The translations under genes and the position numbers were made by a program. 64,000 nt of DNA, taken from assembly GCA_937981355.1 (NCBI GenBank), contig CALJPD010000019.1:44280-108279 (forward strand). The letters run 5' to 3'. The stretch's first letter is position 1. Each line of letters opens with the position of its first letter. Positions 35,479 through 42,937 of the stretch are shown here, in pieces. Origin of the DNA: an uncultured Candidatus Saccharibacteria bacterium (GTDB lineage: Bacteria; Patescibacteriota; Saccharimonadia; Saccharimonadales; Saccharimonadaceae). The notes under the pieces are model-generated. The model made no database searches. It saw only the letters and a list, made by a program, of their open reading frames with translations, and was not told the origin of the DNA.

Positions 35479-35584
35479 CCACCAACCATACTCAAACTGA
35501 ACCCGGATTAATTGCTCAATCCGAGAGTGCAATAGAATGCACTGCGATCAGATTGAGACATGGTTCAGTGAGCTATGTTGGTGG
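35479..35584. ncRNA. branched RNA hairpin with alternative pairing
   Basis: The long outer stem is CCACCAAC/GTTGGTGG (35479-35486 with 35577-35584), continued by ATA/TAT, CTCA/TGAG and CTGAACC/GGTTCAG (35497-35503 with 35562-35568). Inside are CGGATT/AATCCG (35504-35509, 35518-35523) and AGTGCA/TGCACT (35526-35531, 35538-35543). A mutually exclusive helix CTCAATC/GATTGAG (35515-35521 with 35551-35557) is possible. It lies just beyond the 3' end of the minus-strand peptide gene. Strand not determined: it may be the 3' part of that mRNA or a separate, convergent RNA. Confidence 0.55.
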
Positions 35585-35597
35585 GCTCAGAGCCCCC

Positions 35598-35666
35598 CTA
35601 GTCTCGATTGTTGATAACAACTATGGCTATAAAAGCCAGTGCAATAACAACCATAATAGGATCCAT
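35598..35666 (-). CDS. 22-residue hydrophobic peptide, type I toxin-like
   Basis: Sequence begins MDPIMVVIAL, continues with AFIAIVVI and ends with the charged NNRD: a single membrane helix. The ATG at 35666 is preceded by AGGAGGTGGG (35671-35680), among the best ribosome sites in the window. A consensus promoter lies upstream, with a stable hairpin in the leader. The size, hydrophobic helix, charged tail and surrounding RNA structure are those of type I toxin peptides (Fst/Ldr/TisB-like). It could also be a small regulatory membrane peptide. No antisense antitoxin promoter is clear. Confidence 0.62.
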   Translation of the reverse strand: MDPIMVVIALAFIAIVVINNRD

Positions 35667-35691
35667 CGCACCCACCTCCTCTCCCAGAAAG

Positions 35692-35739
35692 TGAGCTCGA
35701 AGCAAAGGGCAACTCTTGCCCTAAGACGCACTTCGAGCA
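35692..35739 (-). promoter_or_regulatory. stable hairpin in the leader of the small peptide mRNA
   Basis: GCTCGAAG/CTTCGAGC outer stem (about 35695-35702 with 35731-35738) and AGGGCAA/TTGCCCT inner stem with CTC loop. It sits between the promoter and the ribosome site and could shield or stabilise the mRNA. Confidence 0.65.
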
Positions 35740-35751
35740 AAAGTTAATATA

Positions 35752-35780
35752 TATATATCAATATATGAATGGCGTGTCAA
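35752..35780 (-). promoter_or_regulatory. strong sigma70-type promoter of the small peptide gene
   Basis: On the minus strand TTGACA (35775-35780), 17-nt spacer ending TGA, then TATATA (35752-35757). Predicted leader about 78 nt. Confidence 0.8.
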
Positions 35781-35883
35781 ATTTTGGCATAGATTGCTCG
35801 AAAAGTCTACTATTATCTTTGGTCGCGGCGCGTAACGAATTGTAATAATGTTAAGTTAATATCTACATCTTAAAGTTCTACCA

Positions 35884-35999
35884 TCGCCACAGCACCTTGC
35901 TGCACCAAAAATGTTCCGGCCAGACTACTATAGAGCTTCACCGTAAGTGATAGTTGCTGGCCTCCAGATATTTTCTTGTGTAGTAAGGTGCTGTGGCGA
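35884..35999 (+). repeat. hairpin element, copy A of three
   Basis: Outer stem of 15 perfect pairs (35884-35898 with 35985-35999), then CTGCAC/GTGTAG. The conserved core is AAAATGT/ATATTTT (35908-35914 with 35968-35974), an internal loop TCC/TCCAG, and GGCCAG/CTGGCC (35918-35923 with 35957-35962). A variable apical hairpin follows. The core recurs in copies B (37854-37922) and C (41990-42058), while the outer stems are unrelated in sequence but self-complementary. Lies upstream of the gene at 36094. No known family recognised. Confidence 0.75.
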
Positions 36000-36078
36000 C
36001 GCGGTATAGGCCATGAGAATTTTTGTAGAGTTGTGAGGGTTAGGTTTAGTACAAACAAGCCTCAAGACTCAACTCTCG

Positions 36079-36087
36079 TGCTACAAT
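36079..36087 (+). promoter_or_regulatory. extended -10 box, leaderless
   Basis: TGC-TACAAT ending 6 nt before the ATG at 36094. Confidence 0.78.
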
Positions 36088-36093
36088 ACTCCT

Positions 36094-37551
36094 ATGAAAC
36101 TGAAACGACTGATGATGCCGCTGCCGTATCGACGTTTGGTGATTGCATTTGTGGCGGGGTTTTGTGTGATGGTGTTTGAGCTGGTGGCGGCGCGGGTGAT
36201 GTCGCCAGTGGTGGGGGCGTCGACGTATGTGTGGGCGAGCATTATTGGCGTCATCATTGCGGCGATGAGCCTGGGTTATTGGCTGGGTGGGGTGCTAGCC
36301 GATACGCGCTCACGCGATGGCGATGTGGCCTGGCTGCTGCTTGGTGCGGCGCTGCTGATGCTAACGGAGCTATGCCAATACCACGATATACTGCGCTGGG
36401 TAGCGCAGCTACCGATCGATATTCGCCTGCAAGCTACAGTAGCGGCAAGCCTACTTTTTGCTCCGACCAGCCTGGTCCTGGGAGCAGTGAGTCCCTACCT
36501 GGTGGAACGGCAGACTGAGACGCTGGCGCGAACGGGGCGGTCGGTGGCGTCGCTGAGTGCGGTGAATTCGATTGGTGGGATCGTTGGCACCTTTGCGGCG
36601 GGGTTTTTCTTGTTTGGCTGGCTGGGGATTCACGACGTGTTGGTGGTGCTTATTAGTCTACTCGTGCTGGCCAGCTGGCTGGTGGTGCCAGGCCAGCGCT
36701 GGCAGTGGCGCGTGGTGGTGAGTGTGCTGTGTGTGGGCTTGGCGCTGGGCTATCGCGTGGCACCAGTGGTGCGAGCCCAGGCTGCGCAGACGATCGATAC
36801 CGCGGCGGCGCACTACACACTCCAGCAATGGCATCGGCAGGATGGTGCGATTATCCGCGGGATTGCCAGTGGCCCGGCCGGTGTACAGTCTGGTGTGGTG
36901 GTAGGGCAGCCGCAGCAGCTGCCATTTTGGTACACACGTCAGATGATGCAGGCGGTAGAGCAGGCCCCGCAGCGGCAGCGCATCTTGGTGCTGGGTGGTG
37001 GAACCTTCACGGTGCCGCGCCTCCTTGCCCAGCGCTATCCGCAGAGCCAGATTGATGTAGTAGAGATCGACCCCGGGCTCTTGCCGATTGCTCGCCAGTA
37101 TTTTTATTATAACGATCCAGCCAATGTGCGGCCGATCTTCCAAGATGCGCGCGTCTTTCTCGAGCGCAGCACCGAGCAGTACGATATTGTCCTCGTCGAT
37201 GTCTATAACGATGGTGATGTGCCCACCTCGCTGGCAACGCAAGAGTATGCTACTGCGCTCAAGCGGCACCTCCGTCCACATACTCGTGTGATGGTCAATA
37301 TGATTGCCAGCCGCCAGCCGGCCTGCCAACCACTGTTTGCTGCCCAGGATGCGCCGTATGCCGCGCTATTGGGGCAGGGGAGCTTCCGTTATGAGCGGGC
37401 TGATGGTTGGGATTATACTAATGTCGTGGCGACGTATGGTGGCGATACCTCTCACCAGCCAGCCCCCTTTGCTAGCCAGCCACCGTACCATGATGATTAT
37501 GCGCCGATGGAGCGGCTCCGGCAGGAGTGCCGGGAGGTGTCTGAGCAGTAA
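36094..37551 (+). CDS. membrane-fused spermidine synthase-like protein
   Basis: 485 residues. The N-terminal half has about seven helices (about 14-220) of the fused-transporter type often found with spermidine synthases (motif ELVAARVMSPVVGASTYVWASIIGVIIAAMSLGYWLGG). The C-terminal half is a Rossmann methyltransferase-like domain with ILVLGGGTFTVPRLL, VEIDPGLLPIA and IVLVDVYNDGDVP. Aminopropyl transfer is not assured, since such fused proteins are often of unknown activity. Flanked by hairpin elements A and B. Confidence 0.85.
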   Translation: MKLKRLMMPLPYRRLVIAFVAGFCVMVFELVAARVMSPVVGASTYVWASIIGVIIAAMSLGYWLGGVLADTRSRDGDVAWLLLGAALLMLTELCQYHDILRWVAQLPIDIRLQATVAASLLFAPTSLVLGAVSPYLVERQTETLARTGRSVASLSAVNSIGGIVGTFAAGFFLFGWLGIHDVLVVLISLLVLASWLVVPGQRWQWRVVVSVLCVGLALGYRVAPVVRAQAAQTIDTAAAHYTLQQWHRQDGAIIRGIASGPAGVQSGVVVGQPQQLPFWYTRQMMQAVEQAPQRQRILVLGGGTFTVPRLLAQRYPQSQIDVVEIDPGLLPIARQYFYYNDPANVRPIFQDARVFLERSTEQYDIVLVDVYNDGDVPTSLATQEYATALKRHLRPHTRVMVNMIASRQPACQPLFAAQDAPYAALLGQGSFRYERADGWDYTNVVATYGGDTSHQPAPFASQPPYHDDYAPMERLRQECREVSEQ

Positions 37552-37640
37552 TATACACCCTTAGCCTATATTTGTTAATTAAATAATAATACATTATATA
37601 TCTCACGCCCCACCCCCCCACACTCCCTCCGATAGATCGC

Positions 37641-37756
37641 TATAAGGGTAGACATCTCCTAGGCATAAACCTCTTGCGCTGGGCTGAAAATCGGTCATTG
37701 CGACCGGTTTTCACACTCCATCGGATGAAGTGATGGGGAGGGTGAGCTAACGCTGA
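37641..37756 (+). ncRNA. unidentified structured RNA, copy 2 of 2
   Basis: Partner of 8797-8910. Hairpin 1 is CGGTC/GACCG with loop ATTGC (37692-37706), extended by AAAA/TTTT. Hairpin 2 is CCATC/GATGG with loop GGATGAAGT (37718-37736). The invariant GAGCTAAC follows at 37744-37751. It opens with TATAAG, aligned with TATAAA in copy 1. Compared with copy 1, G-C pairs become A-U or G-U and U-G becomes G-C, while loops stay fixed. Confidence 0.62.
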
Positions 37757-37847
37757 GAATATCTTGATTAGGCTTATTTATAGATAATACAAGGCATCAA
37801 TTTACACCCCCTTGCTATTACCATGAGGAGGTCTAGTTAGTTATACC

Positions 37848-37930
37848 AGACTGAAAATATTCCGGCCAGATAATGCAATAGAACTCTACCCGCGTGCACT
37901 AGCGTTGGTCTCCAGATATTTTCTTATACG
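37848..37930 (+). repeat. hairpin element, copy B of three
   Basis: Core AAAATAT/ATATTTT (37854-37860 with 37916-37922), internal loop TCC/TCCAG and GGCCAG/TTGGTC (37864-37869 with 37905-37910). Here two G-C pairs are replaced by G-U, which would pair in RNA but not in DNA. I find no long outer stem, so this copy may be decayed or a shorter form. Confidence 0.68.
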
Positions 37931-38159
37931 AGGCTATGGTGTGCCGCCAGCATTCACAGAGGTCGCCCGCAAAATCGGTTGTAGTTTTCACAAAACCTCT
38001 TGCCAAGCACCATATCTGGCGTCTATAGTAGGACCCAGACGCTACATATATAGCGAGCACACATAAACACGGGAGAGACAAATAATAGAGATCGGCTCCA
38101 GGCGTGCCCTGGTGGCTGGTTTTGTGCACCGTATGATAAGGAGCCTAAGGGGAGGGATG

Positions 38160-40595
38160 ATGACGATTCATATTACTAAGCGTGATGGTACGACCGAGCC
38201 ATTTGACACAACCAAGATAAATGCTACGTTGCTGGCGGCAAGCCAGGGGTTGGCCGATCCGTTGCAGAAGATCGTGCAGATTGCTCGCGAGCTGCAGCTG
38301 ACGCTCTTTGATGGGATGACGACCAAGCAGCTGGAGGAGACGCTCATCCAGACGACGGTGCAGAATATTAAGGATGACCCAGACTACGACACGATTGCGG
38401 CGCGCTTGCTACTAGGCACGATCTACCGCGATTTGCTCGGCGTATGTACCACTGATGAAGAGCTGCGCCAGCGTCATAGGGAGGCCTTCCCGCGCTATAT
38501 TCGCCAGGCAGTGGCCGATGGCTTGCTTGATCCCCGCATGCAAGATGAGACGATCTTTGACCTCGAGCGCCTCGCCGCTGCGCTTGACCCTAGTAAAGAC
38601 AGACTGAGTAAATATCTTGGCGTGGTGACCAACCGCAACCGCTACGCCCTGCGCAAGCAGAAAGGTGAGCCGCTCGAAGTGCCGCAGTTTACTACTATGC
38701 GCATCGCCATGGGTCTGAGCTACAATGAGGAACACCCTACTGAGGCAGCCATTGAGTTTTACCAGCACATGGCTAATCTCGAATACAGCCCGGGCGGTAG
38801 CACTCGCGTTAATGCTGGTGGGTTGTTCCCGCAGCTGAGCAATTGCTTCGTCATGGAAGTGCAGGACGATATGGAGTCGATTGCCAAGAGTGTGCGCGAT
38901 ACGATGTGGATTGCTAAAGGGACAGGCGGCATTGGTATTAGCTTTACCAAGCTGCGGGCGGCGGGTAGCCCAGTCAAGACAACTAACACAACAAGCACGG
39001 GGCCAATTCCATTTATTAAGATGATCGATACAGCGCTGTTTGCGGTGTCACGCAAGGGTAAAAAGATGGGCGCAGCGGCTGTGTATATGGAAAACTGGCA
39101 CATCGATTTTAAGGAATTTATAGATCTGCGTTCTAACTCCGGCGATCCGTATTTGCGGACGCGCTTCCTCGATACAGCGGTGTTTATTAGTGATGAATTT
39201 ATGCGCCGGGTGCAGGCTGATGAAGACTGGTATCTCTTTGACCCAGCCGAGGTCAGTGACTTGAGCGAGCTGTATGGCGCAGCCTTTGCCGAGCGGTATG
39301 CGTATTACATCACCCAGGCCGAAGCAGGCAAGCTACGCGCTTATGACAAGCTGCCTGCGCGCCAGCAATTCCACAGAATTCTGAGTAGTTTGCAGGCGAC
39401 CGGCCACCCGTGGCTCACCTGGAAGGACGCTATTAACCTCCGGGCGCTTAACAATAACACTGGTACTATTCATCTCAGCAATCTCTGTACTGAGATCACT
39501 TTGCCGCAAGACGAGCACAATATTGCGGTATGTAATCTGGTGAGTATCAACCTCAGCGCCTTCCTGGATGACGCGACCAAGACGTGGGACTGGCCACGAC
39601 TCGAGCAGGCGACGCGCTCAGCCACGCGGCAACTTGATAACCTTGTAGACATTACCACAACACCTATCCCCGAGGCGATGAATAGTAACCTGCAAAATCG
39701 GGCGATTGGCCTGGGCTTTATGGGTCTTGCCGATGTGCTAGAAAAGCTCGAGCTGAGCTATGAATCTGAGGCGGCGTATGAGCTGATCGATCAGCTGGCG
39801 GAGTTTATTAGCTACTACGCTATCGATGAGTCGGCCGAGCTGGCAGTGTCGCGCGGTAGCTATCCTAATTTTGCTGGCAGTGGCTGGAGTAAGGGGGAAT
39901 TGCCTATCGACACGATCGACCGACTTGGCGCGCAACGGGGTGAGGCAGTAGCAATTAACACGACTCGCCGCCTCGACTGGGAAGCACTCCGCCCCAAGGT
40001 GAAACGCGGCATGCGCAATGCCACGCTGATGGCTATTGCGCCCACCGCCAATATCTCGCACGTGACGGGCACCACTCCAGGGATCGACCCGCAATTTAGC
40101 CAGATCTTTAGTCGGAGCACGCTCAATGGCAAATTCCTCGAGGTTAATGCTAACCTTGTGCGCAAGCTCAAAGCACTCGGCTTGTGGGAGGAGCTCAAGG
40201 ATGAGCTGCTTACTAACCAAGGCGACATCCAGCACATGGAGCAGATCCCCCAGGCGGTGCGCGATGTGTATAAGACGAGCTTTCAGCTGAGCCCGTATGC
40301 CTTTATTGAGGTGGCGGCCCGCGCTCAGAAGTGGGTTGACCAAGCGATTAGCCGCAATATGTACTTAGAGTCGCGCAATATCGAGGAGTATATTACGATC
40401 TACAGTGAAGCCTGGCGTCGCGGCCTGAAAACGACGTATTATTTGCACGTGAAGCCGCGTCACCAGTCCGAGCAGGTCTCCATTCGCGCTAACAAAACCG
40501 AGCAAAAACTCCACCAAGACGCCAAGCGCGTGGGCTTTGGTGGCTTCTACCGCGCACGCAAGAAACAAGAGGAAGGGAAGGAGAAGGAATCGTGA
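38160..40595 (+). CDS. nrdA: ribonucleoside-diphosphate reductase, alpha subunit (class I)
   Basis: Reduces ribonucleotides to deoxyribonucleotides with NrdB. 811 residues. N-terminal ATP-cone (1-90), then the 10-stranded barrel with the first active-site Cys in LSNCFVMEV, the thiyl site NLCTE (C443, E445), the second Cys in IAVCNLVSINLS, and the radical-path Tyr pair in TTYYLHVKPR. The C-terminus lacks any Cys, so the usual shuttle pair is missing. Start at 38160 (or 38157) with GGGGAGG just upstream. The next gene begins in its stop codon (GTGA). Confidence 0.95.
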   Translation: MTIHITKRDGTTEPFDTTKINATLLAASQGLADPLQKIVQIARELQLTLFDGMTTKQLEETLIQTTVQNIKDDPDYDTIAARLLLGTIYRDLLGVCTTDEELRQRHREAFPRYIRQAVADGLLDPRMQDETIFDLERLAAALDPSKDRLSKYLGVVTNRNRYALRKQKGEPLEVPQFTTMRIAMGLSYNEEHPTEAAIEFYQHMANLEYSPGGSTRVNAGGLFPQLSNCFVMEVQDDMESIAKSVRDTMWIAKGTGGIGISFTKLRAAGSPVKTTNTTSTGPIPFIKMIDTALFAVSRKGKKMGAAAVYMENWHIDFKEFIDLRSNSGDPYLRTRFLDTAVFISDEFMRRVQADEDWYLFDPAEVSDLSELYGAAFAERYAYYITQAEAGKLRAYDKLPARQQFHRILSSLQATGHPWLTWKDAINLRALNNNTGTIHLSNLCTEITLPQDEHNIAVCNLVSINLSAFLDDATKTWDWPRLEQATRSATRQLDNLVDITTTPIPEAMNSNLQNRAIGLGFMGLADVLEKLELSYESEAAYELIDQLAEFISYYAIDESAELAVSRGSYPNFAGSGWSKGELPIDTIDRLGAQRGEAVAINTTRRLDWEALRPKVKRGMRNATLMAIAPTANISHVTGTTPGIDPQFSQIFSRSTLNGKFLEVNANLVRKLKALGLWEELKDELLTNQGDIQHMEQIPQAVRDVYKTSFQLSPYAFIEVAARAQKWVDQAISRNMYLESRNIEEYITIYSEAWRRGLKTTYYLHVKPRHQSEQVSIRANKTEQKLHQDAKRVGFGGFYRARKKQEEGKEKES

Positions 40596-40897
40596 GCCAC
40601 GAGTATAGCGATATACCAGAGGTAAAGATGGACTCAACAGGTCATCGATATACAGAGTTGCCAGCTGATGAAACGCAGCGACCGGAGCTTGCACCAGGTA
40701 GTACCCACCGTAATGGGAGCGTCGCAGTAGCTGCAGAAGCAAACTACGCAGCACTACCGCATTATACGCAAGATACACTTGATGCTGGCTTGGATTCGCC
40801 ATTTTTCCCAGCACCAAAGACGTCTAAGGAGCCGTGTAAGCAAGACAACAGTTCTGTAGCCAGGCATCACCGAGAAGATATAGAAAAAGAAGTATAA
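40592..40897 (+). CDS. small protein between nrdA and nrdB with YxxLP repeats
   Basis: 101 residues, polar and probably unfolded. Three short repeats of Y-x-x-I/L-P: YSDIP, YTELP and YAALP. A single Cys near the C-terminus (KEPCKQD). GTG start overlapping the nrdA stop, with AAGGAG upstream, so it is coupled to nrdA and lies in the nrd operon. No family recognised. It could be a binding partner of the reductase; that is inference from position and the linear motifs only. Confidence 0.68.
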   Translation: MSHEYSDIPEVKMDSTGHRYTELPADETQRPELAPGSTHRNGSVAVAAEANYAALPHYTQDTLDAGLDSPFFPAPKTSKEPCKQDNSSVARHHREDIEKEV

Positions 40898-40949
40898 GTT
40901 TGGATAGTATAATAATTAATTCGTTTTTTACAAAAACAAGGAGGTAATA

Positions 40950-41927
40950 ATGGGCATTTTAGGATCAGGCGTACGCGATGGCTTGCAGCTCAAGCCGGTG
41001 CGCTATGACTGGGCGTACCGCCTATACAACCAAGCGGTGGCCAACACGTGGTTCCCGAATGAGGTGCAGCTGAGCCAGGATTTGGCGGATTTTGAGAAAT
41101 TGAGCGAGGACGAAAAGCACGCCCTGAAGACGGTGATTAGTTACCTTAATCCTAACGAGCTGCTGATCAATAAATCGCTGGCTTTTGGTATTTACCCTTG
41201 CGTGAATGCCGCTGAGTGCCACCTGTATCTTTCGAAGCAGATGTGGGAAGAGGCCAACCACTTTATGACGTTCGAATATATTATCGAGACCTTCCCGTTT
41301 GACCGTGAGGAAATTTATGCGGCCGGCTGGGGCAAAAAATCCCTGGCCGATAAAGCTGCCTTCCAGACAAAGTACGTCACGCGCATGATGGAGGAGCGCC
41401 CAGATGTAACGACGCTGGAGGGCAAGAAGGACTTTGTACGCAACCTGGTGGCGTATAACATCGTGCTGGAAGGGATTTGGTTCTATAGCGGCTTTATGGT
41501 GGGGATGAGCTTCCGCCGCCGTAATCTGCTGCGCAACGTCGGCACGCTGCTCGACTGGGTGACGAAGGATGAGAACCTGCACCTGGAGTTTGGCATTAAC
41601 CTGCTGCTGACGATTCTGCACGAAAACCCGGACTTGCAGACCGAGGAGTTTGCTGAGGAAATCCGCAGCTTGATTCTCGAAGCCGTTGAGCTCGAGAAAG
41701 CCTATAATAAAGACATGCTGCCGCGTGGCATCCTGGGCCTAAACGCCGATTATGTCAACCAGTATGTTATGTATATGACTGACCGGCGGCTGGAAGAGCT
41801 GGGCTTTGAACCGGAATACAACGTCACCAACCCAGCCAAGTGGATGGCCGCCGCCAACGACACGCTGGAGCTAGTGAATTTCTTCGAGAGCACCAATACG
41901 AGTTATGAGGTGAATACGACGAAGTAG
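40950..41927 (+). CDS. nrdB: ribonucleoside-diphosphate reductase, beta subunit, class Ic-like (Phe at radical Tyr site)
   Basis: 325 residues, ferritin-like. Metal ligands by position are E70, E101, H104, E174, E208 and H211. The residue four after H104, where class Ia has the radical Tyr, is F108. First ligand Glu and Phe in place of Tyr are the marks of the Chlamydia-type Mn/Fe enzyme, and the ligand spacing (31, 34, 38, 104, 138, 141 from the first) equals that of Chlamydia R2 as I recall it. Generates the radical for NrdA. AAGGAGG ribosome site. Confidence 0.93.
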   Translation: MGILGSGVRDGLQLKPVRYDWAYRLYNQAVANTWFPNEVQLSQDLADFEKLSEDEKHALKTVISYLNPNELLINKSLAFGIYPCVNAAECHLYLSKQMWEEANHFMTFEYIIETFPFDREEIYAAGWGKKSLADKAAFQTKYVTRMMEERPDVTTLEGKKDFVRNLVAYNIVLEGIWFYSGFMVGMSFRRRNLLRNVGTLLDWVTKDENLHLEFGINLLLTILHENPDLQTEEFAEEIRSLILEAVELEKAYNKDMLPRGILGLNADYVNQYVMYMTDRRLEELGFEPEYNVTNPAKWMAAANDTLELVNFFESTNTSYEVNTTK

Positions 41928-41966
41928 TAGACAGAACAATCTTACTAGTCTACCGGTCTTATGGGA

Positions 41967-42082
41967 GCTCTCGCTCCATCACCAGACCGAAAATGTTCCG
42001 GCCAGATTAATACTACAGCAATCTTCCGCTTGCTAAGTAGCTGGCCTCCAGATATTTTCTTGTCTGGCAATGGAGCGAGAGC
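41967..42082 (+). repeat. hairpin element, copy C of three
   Basis: Outer stem of 13 perfect pairs (41967-41979 with 42070-42082) and CCAGAC/GTCTGG (41982-41987 with 42062-42067). Core AAAATGT/ATATTTT (41990-41996 with 42052-42058), loop TCC/TCCAG, GGCCAG/CTGGCC (42000-42005 with 42041-42046). Apical hairpin AGCAA/TTGCT. Lies directly after nrdB and may also act as its transcript end. Confidence 0.75.
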
Positions 42083-42140
42083 GGCCCGCTGATGCAATAA
42101 ATAATATTCGCAAATTAGATACGAAAGGAATATAACCACC

Positions 42141-42536
42141 ATGAATACCCTCACGCAAACCATCCTCGATACCGTGCCGGTTGGCGCGCTAGCTACCGTG
42201 AATCGCGATCGCACGCCGCTGGTGACGCCACTGCACTTTGTGCGGGTGGGGGATGAGATCGCCTGGCTGTCGGACAAAGAGGCGCGTCACTCGCACAACG
42301 CCTTTCGCACTGGACGGGCAGAGTTTGTAGTGTGGAATGATGCGAAGCAGGCCGTTTACCTCCACACCACAGTGCGCGAAGCCCGCGAGGATGAGATCGC
42401 GGCCATGACCGAGGCGTATACGGCTAAGCTGGGGAGCTTCCGCCCGCAGTGTGCCCAACCGCAGTGGTATGTCGCACCAATTGGCCAGCTGGATGATAAT
42501 TCCACAACAGAAAATTGGGTGCATTACCTTGCGTAA
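42141..42536 (+). CDS. pyridoxamine 5'-phosphate oxidase-like flavin-binding protein
   Basis: 131 residues, split-barrel fold pattern: ALATVNRDRTPLVTPLHFV, DEIAWLSDKEARHSHN and VVWNDAKQAVYL. Similar to PNPOx-like/general stress proteins that bind FMN or F420. Redox or flavin sequestration role; substrate unknown. AAAGGA ribosome site. Confidence 0.75.
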   Translation: MNTLTQTILDTVPVGALATVNRDRTPLVTPLHFVRVGDEIAWLSDKEARHSHNAFRTGRAEFVVWNDAKQAVYLHTTVREAREDEIAAMTEAYTAKLGSFRPQCAQPQWYVAPIGQLDDNSTTENWVHYLA

Positions 42537-42594
42537 AACGCTATATATAGCGTAGAATAGACATTATAATCACAACGGGTCGGGAGTAATTATT

Positions 42595-42834
42595 ATGACA
42601 CAAACTACAGCAACAATAACACCAATCACAGATACAACAACGACAACCACCACGCAGGCACAGACTACCAAGCCCCAGCTGACGGACGATATGACGCTCG
42701 AGGAAAAGCTCGATGCTATCGAGCAGGCACTGCTGGCTACTCAGCAGGTTGCCGTCGACCAAGCAGCGGCGAGTGGCACTCCTGTTATTATGCCAGATCC
42801 AGCGGAGCTAACCATGTGCGAGGGCTGCCAATAG
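42595..42834 (+). CDS. small Thr-rich protein, function unknown
   Basis: 79 residues. Thr/Gln-rich N-terminus (1-30), one amphipathic helix (EEKLDAIEQALLATQQ), ends CEGCQ with a CxxC. GGGAG ribosome site and a TATAAT box (42565-42570). A terminator follows. No family recognised. Confidence 0.6.
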   Translation: MTQTTATITPITDTTTTTTTQAQTTKPQLTDDMTLEEKLDAIEQALLATQQVAVDQAAASGTPVIMPDPAELTMCEGCQ

Positions 42835-42854
42835 GTGGCGCGTATCAATAACCA

Positions 42855-42884
42855 GCAAAAGCCAGCTACCAGGCTGGTTTTTTG
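42855..42884 (+). terminator. rho-independent terminator
   Basis: AGCCAGC pairs with GCTGGTT across a TACCAG loop, followed by a T run. Confidence 0.8.
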
Positions 42885-42937
42885 CTAGTATACTGCTTAT
42901 GGATACATGCTACAATAGAACGCGAGAGGGAGATTGT

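Larger units (their letters stand above)
35390..36093. other. RNA-rich intergenic region
   Basis: About 700 nt between divergent genes. It holds, left to right, a branched RNA hairpin (35479-35584), a 22-residue peptide gene on the minus strand (35598-35666), its hairpin-containing leader and promoter (to 35780), and copy A of a three-copy hairpin element (35884-35999). Each is listed separately. Confidence 0.7.
37552..38159. other. intergenic region upstream of nrdA with two structured elements
   Basis: About 600 nt. It holds a C-rich tract (about 37606-37630), structured RNA copy 2 (37641-37756), hairpin element copy B (37854-37922) and, closer to nrdA, a GCGTCT/AGACGC hairpin around 38015-38045. 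No protein gene seen. Confidence 0.65.

Noticed and set aside
40560..40600. Programmed frameshift joining nrdA to the 101-residue frame
   Set aside because: No slippery heptamer at the junction, and a ribosome site precedes the GTG, so coupled reinitiation explains it better.
35884..42082. Integron attC sites or XerC/D-type sites for the A/B/C hairpins
   Set aside because: No RYYYAAC/GTTRRRY boxes, no integrase and no gene-cassette arrangement.
42899..42937. Earlier in-frame pyrG start
   Set aside because: The extra 13 residues do not match CTP synthases, and the TACAAT box lies inside them.
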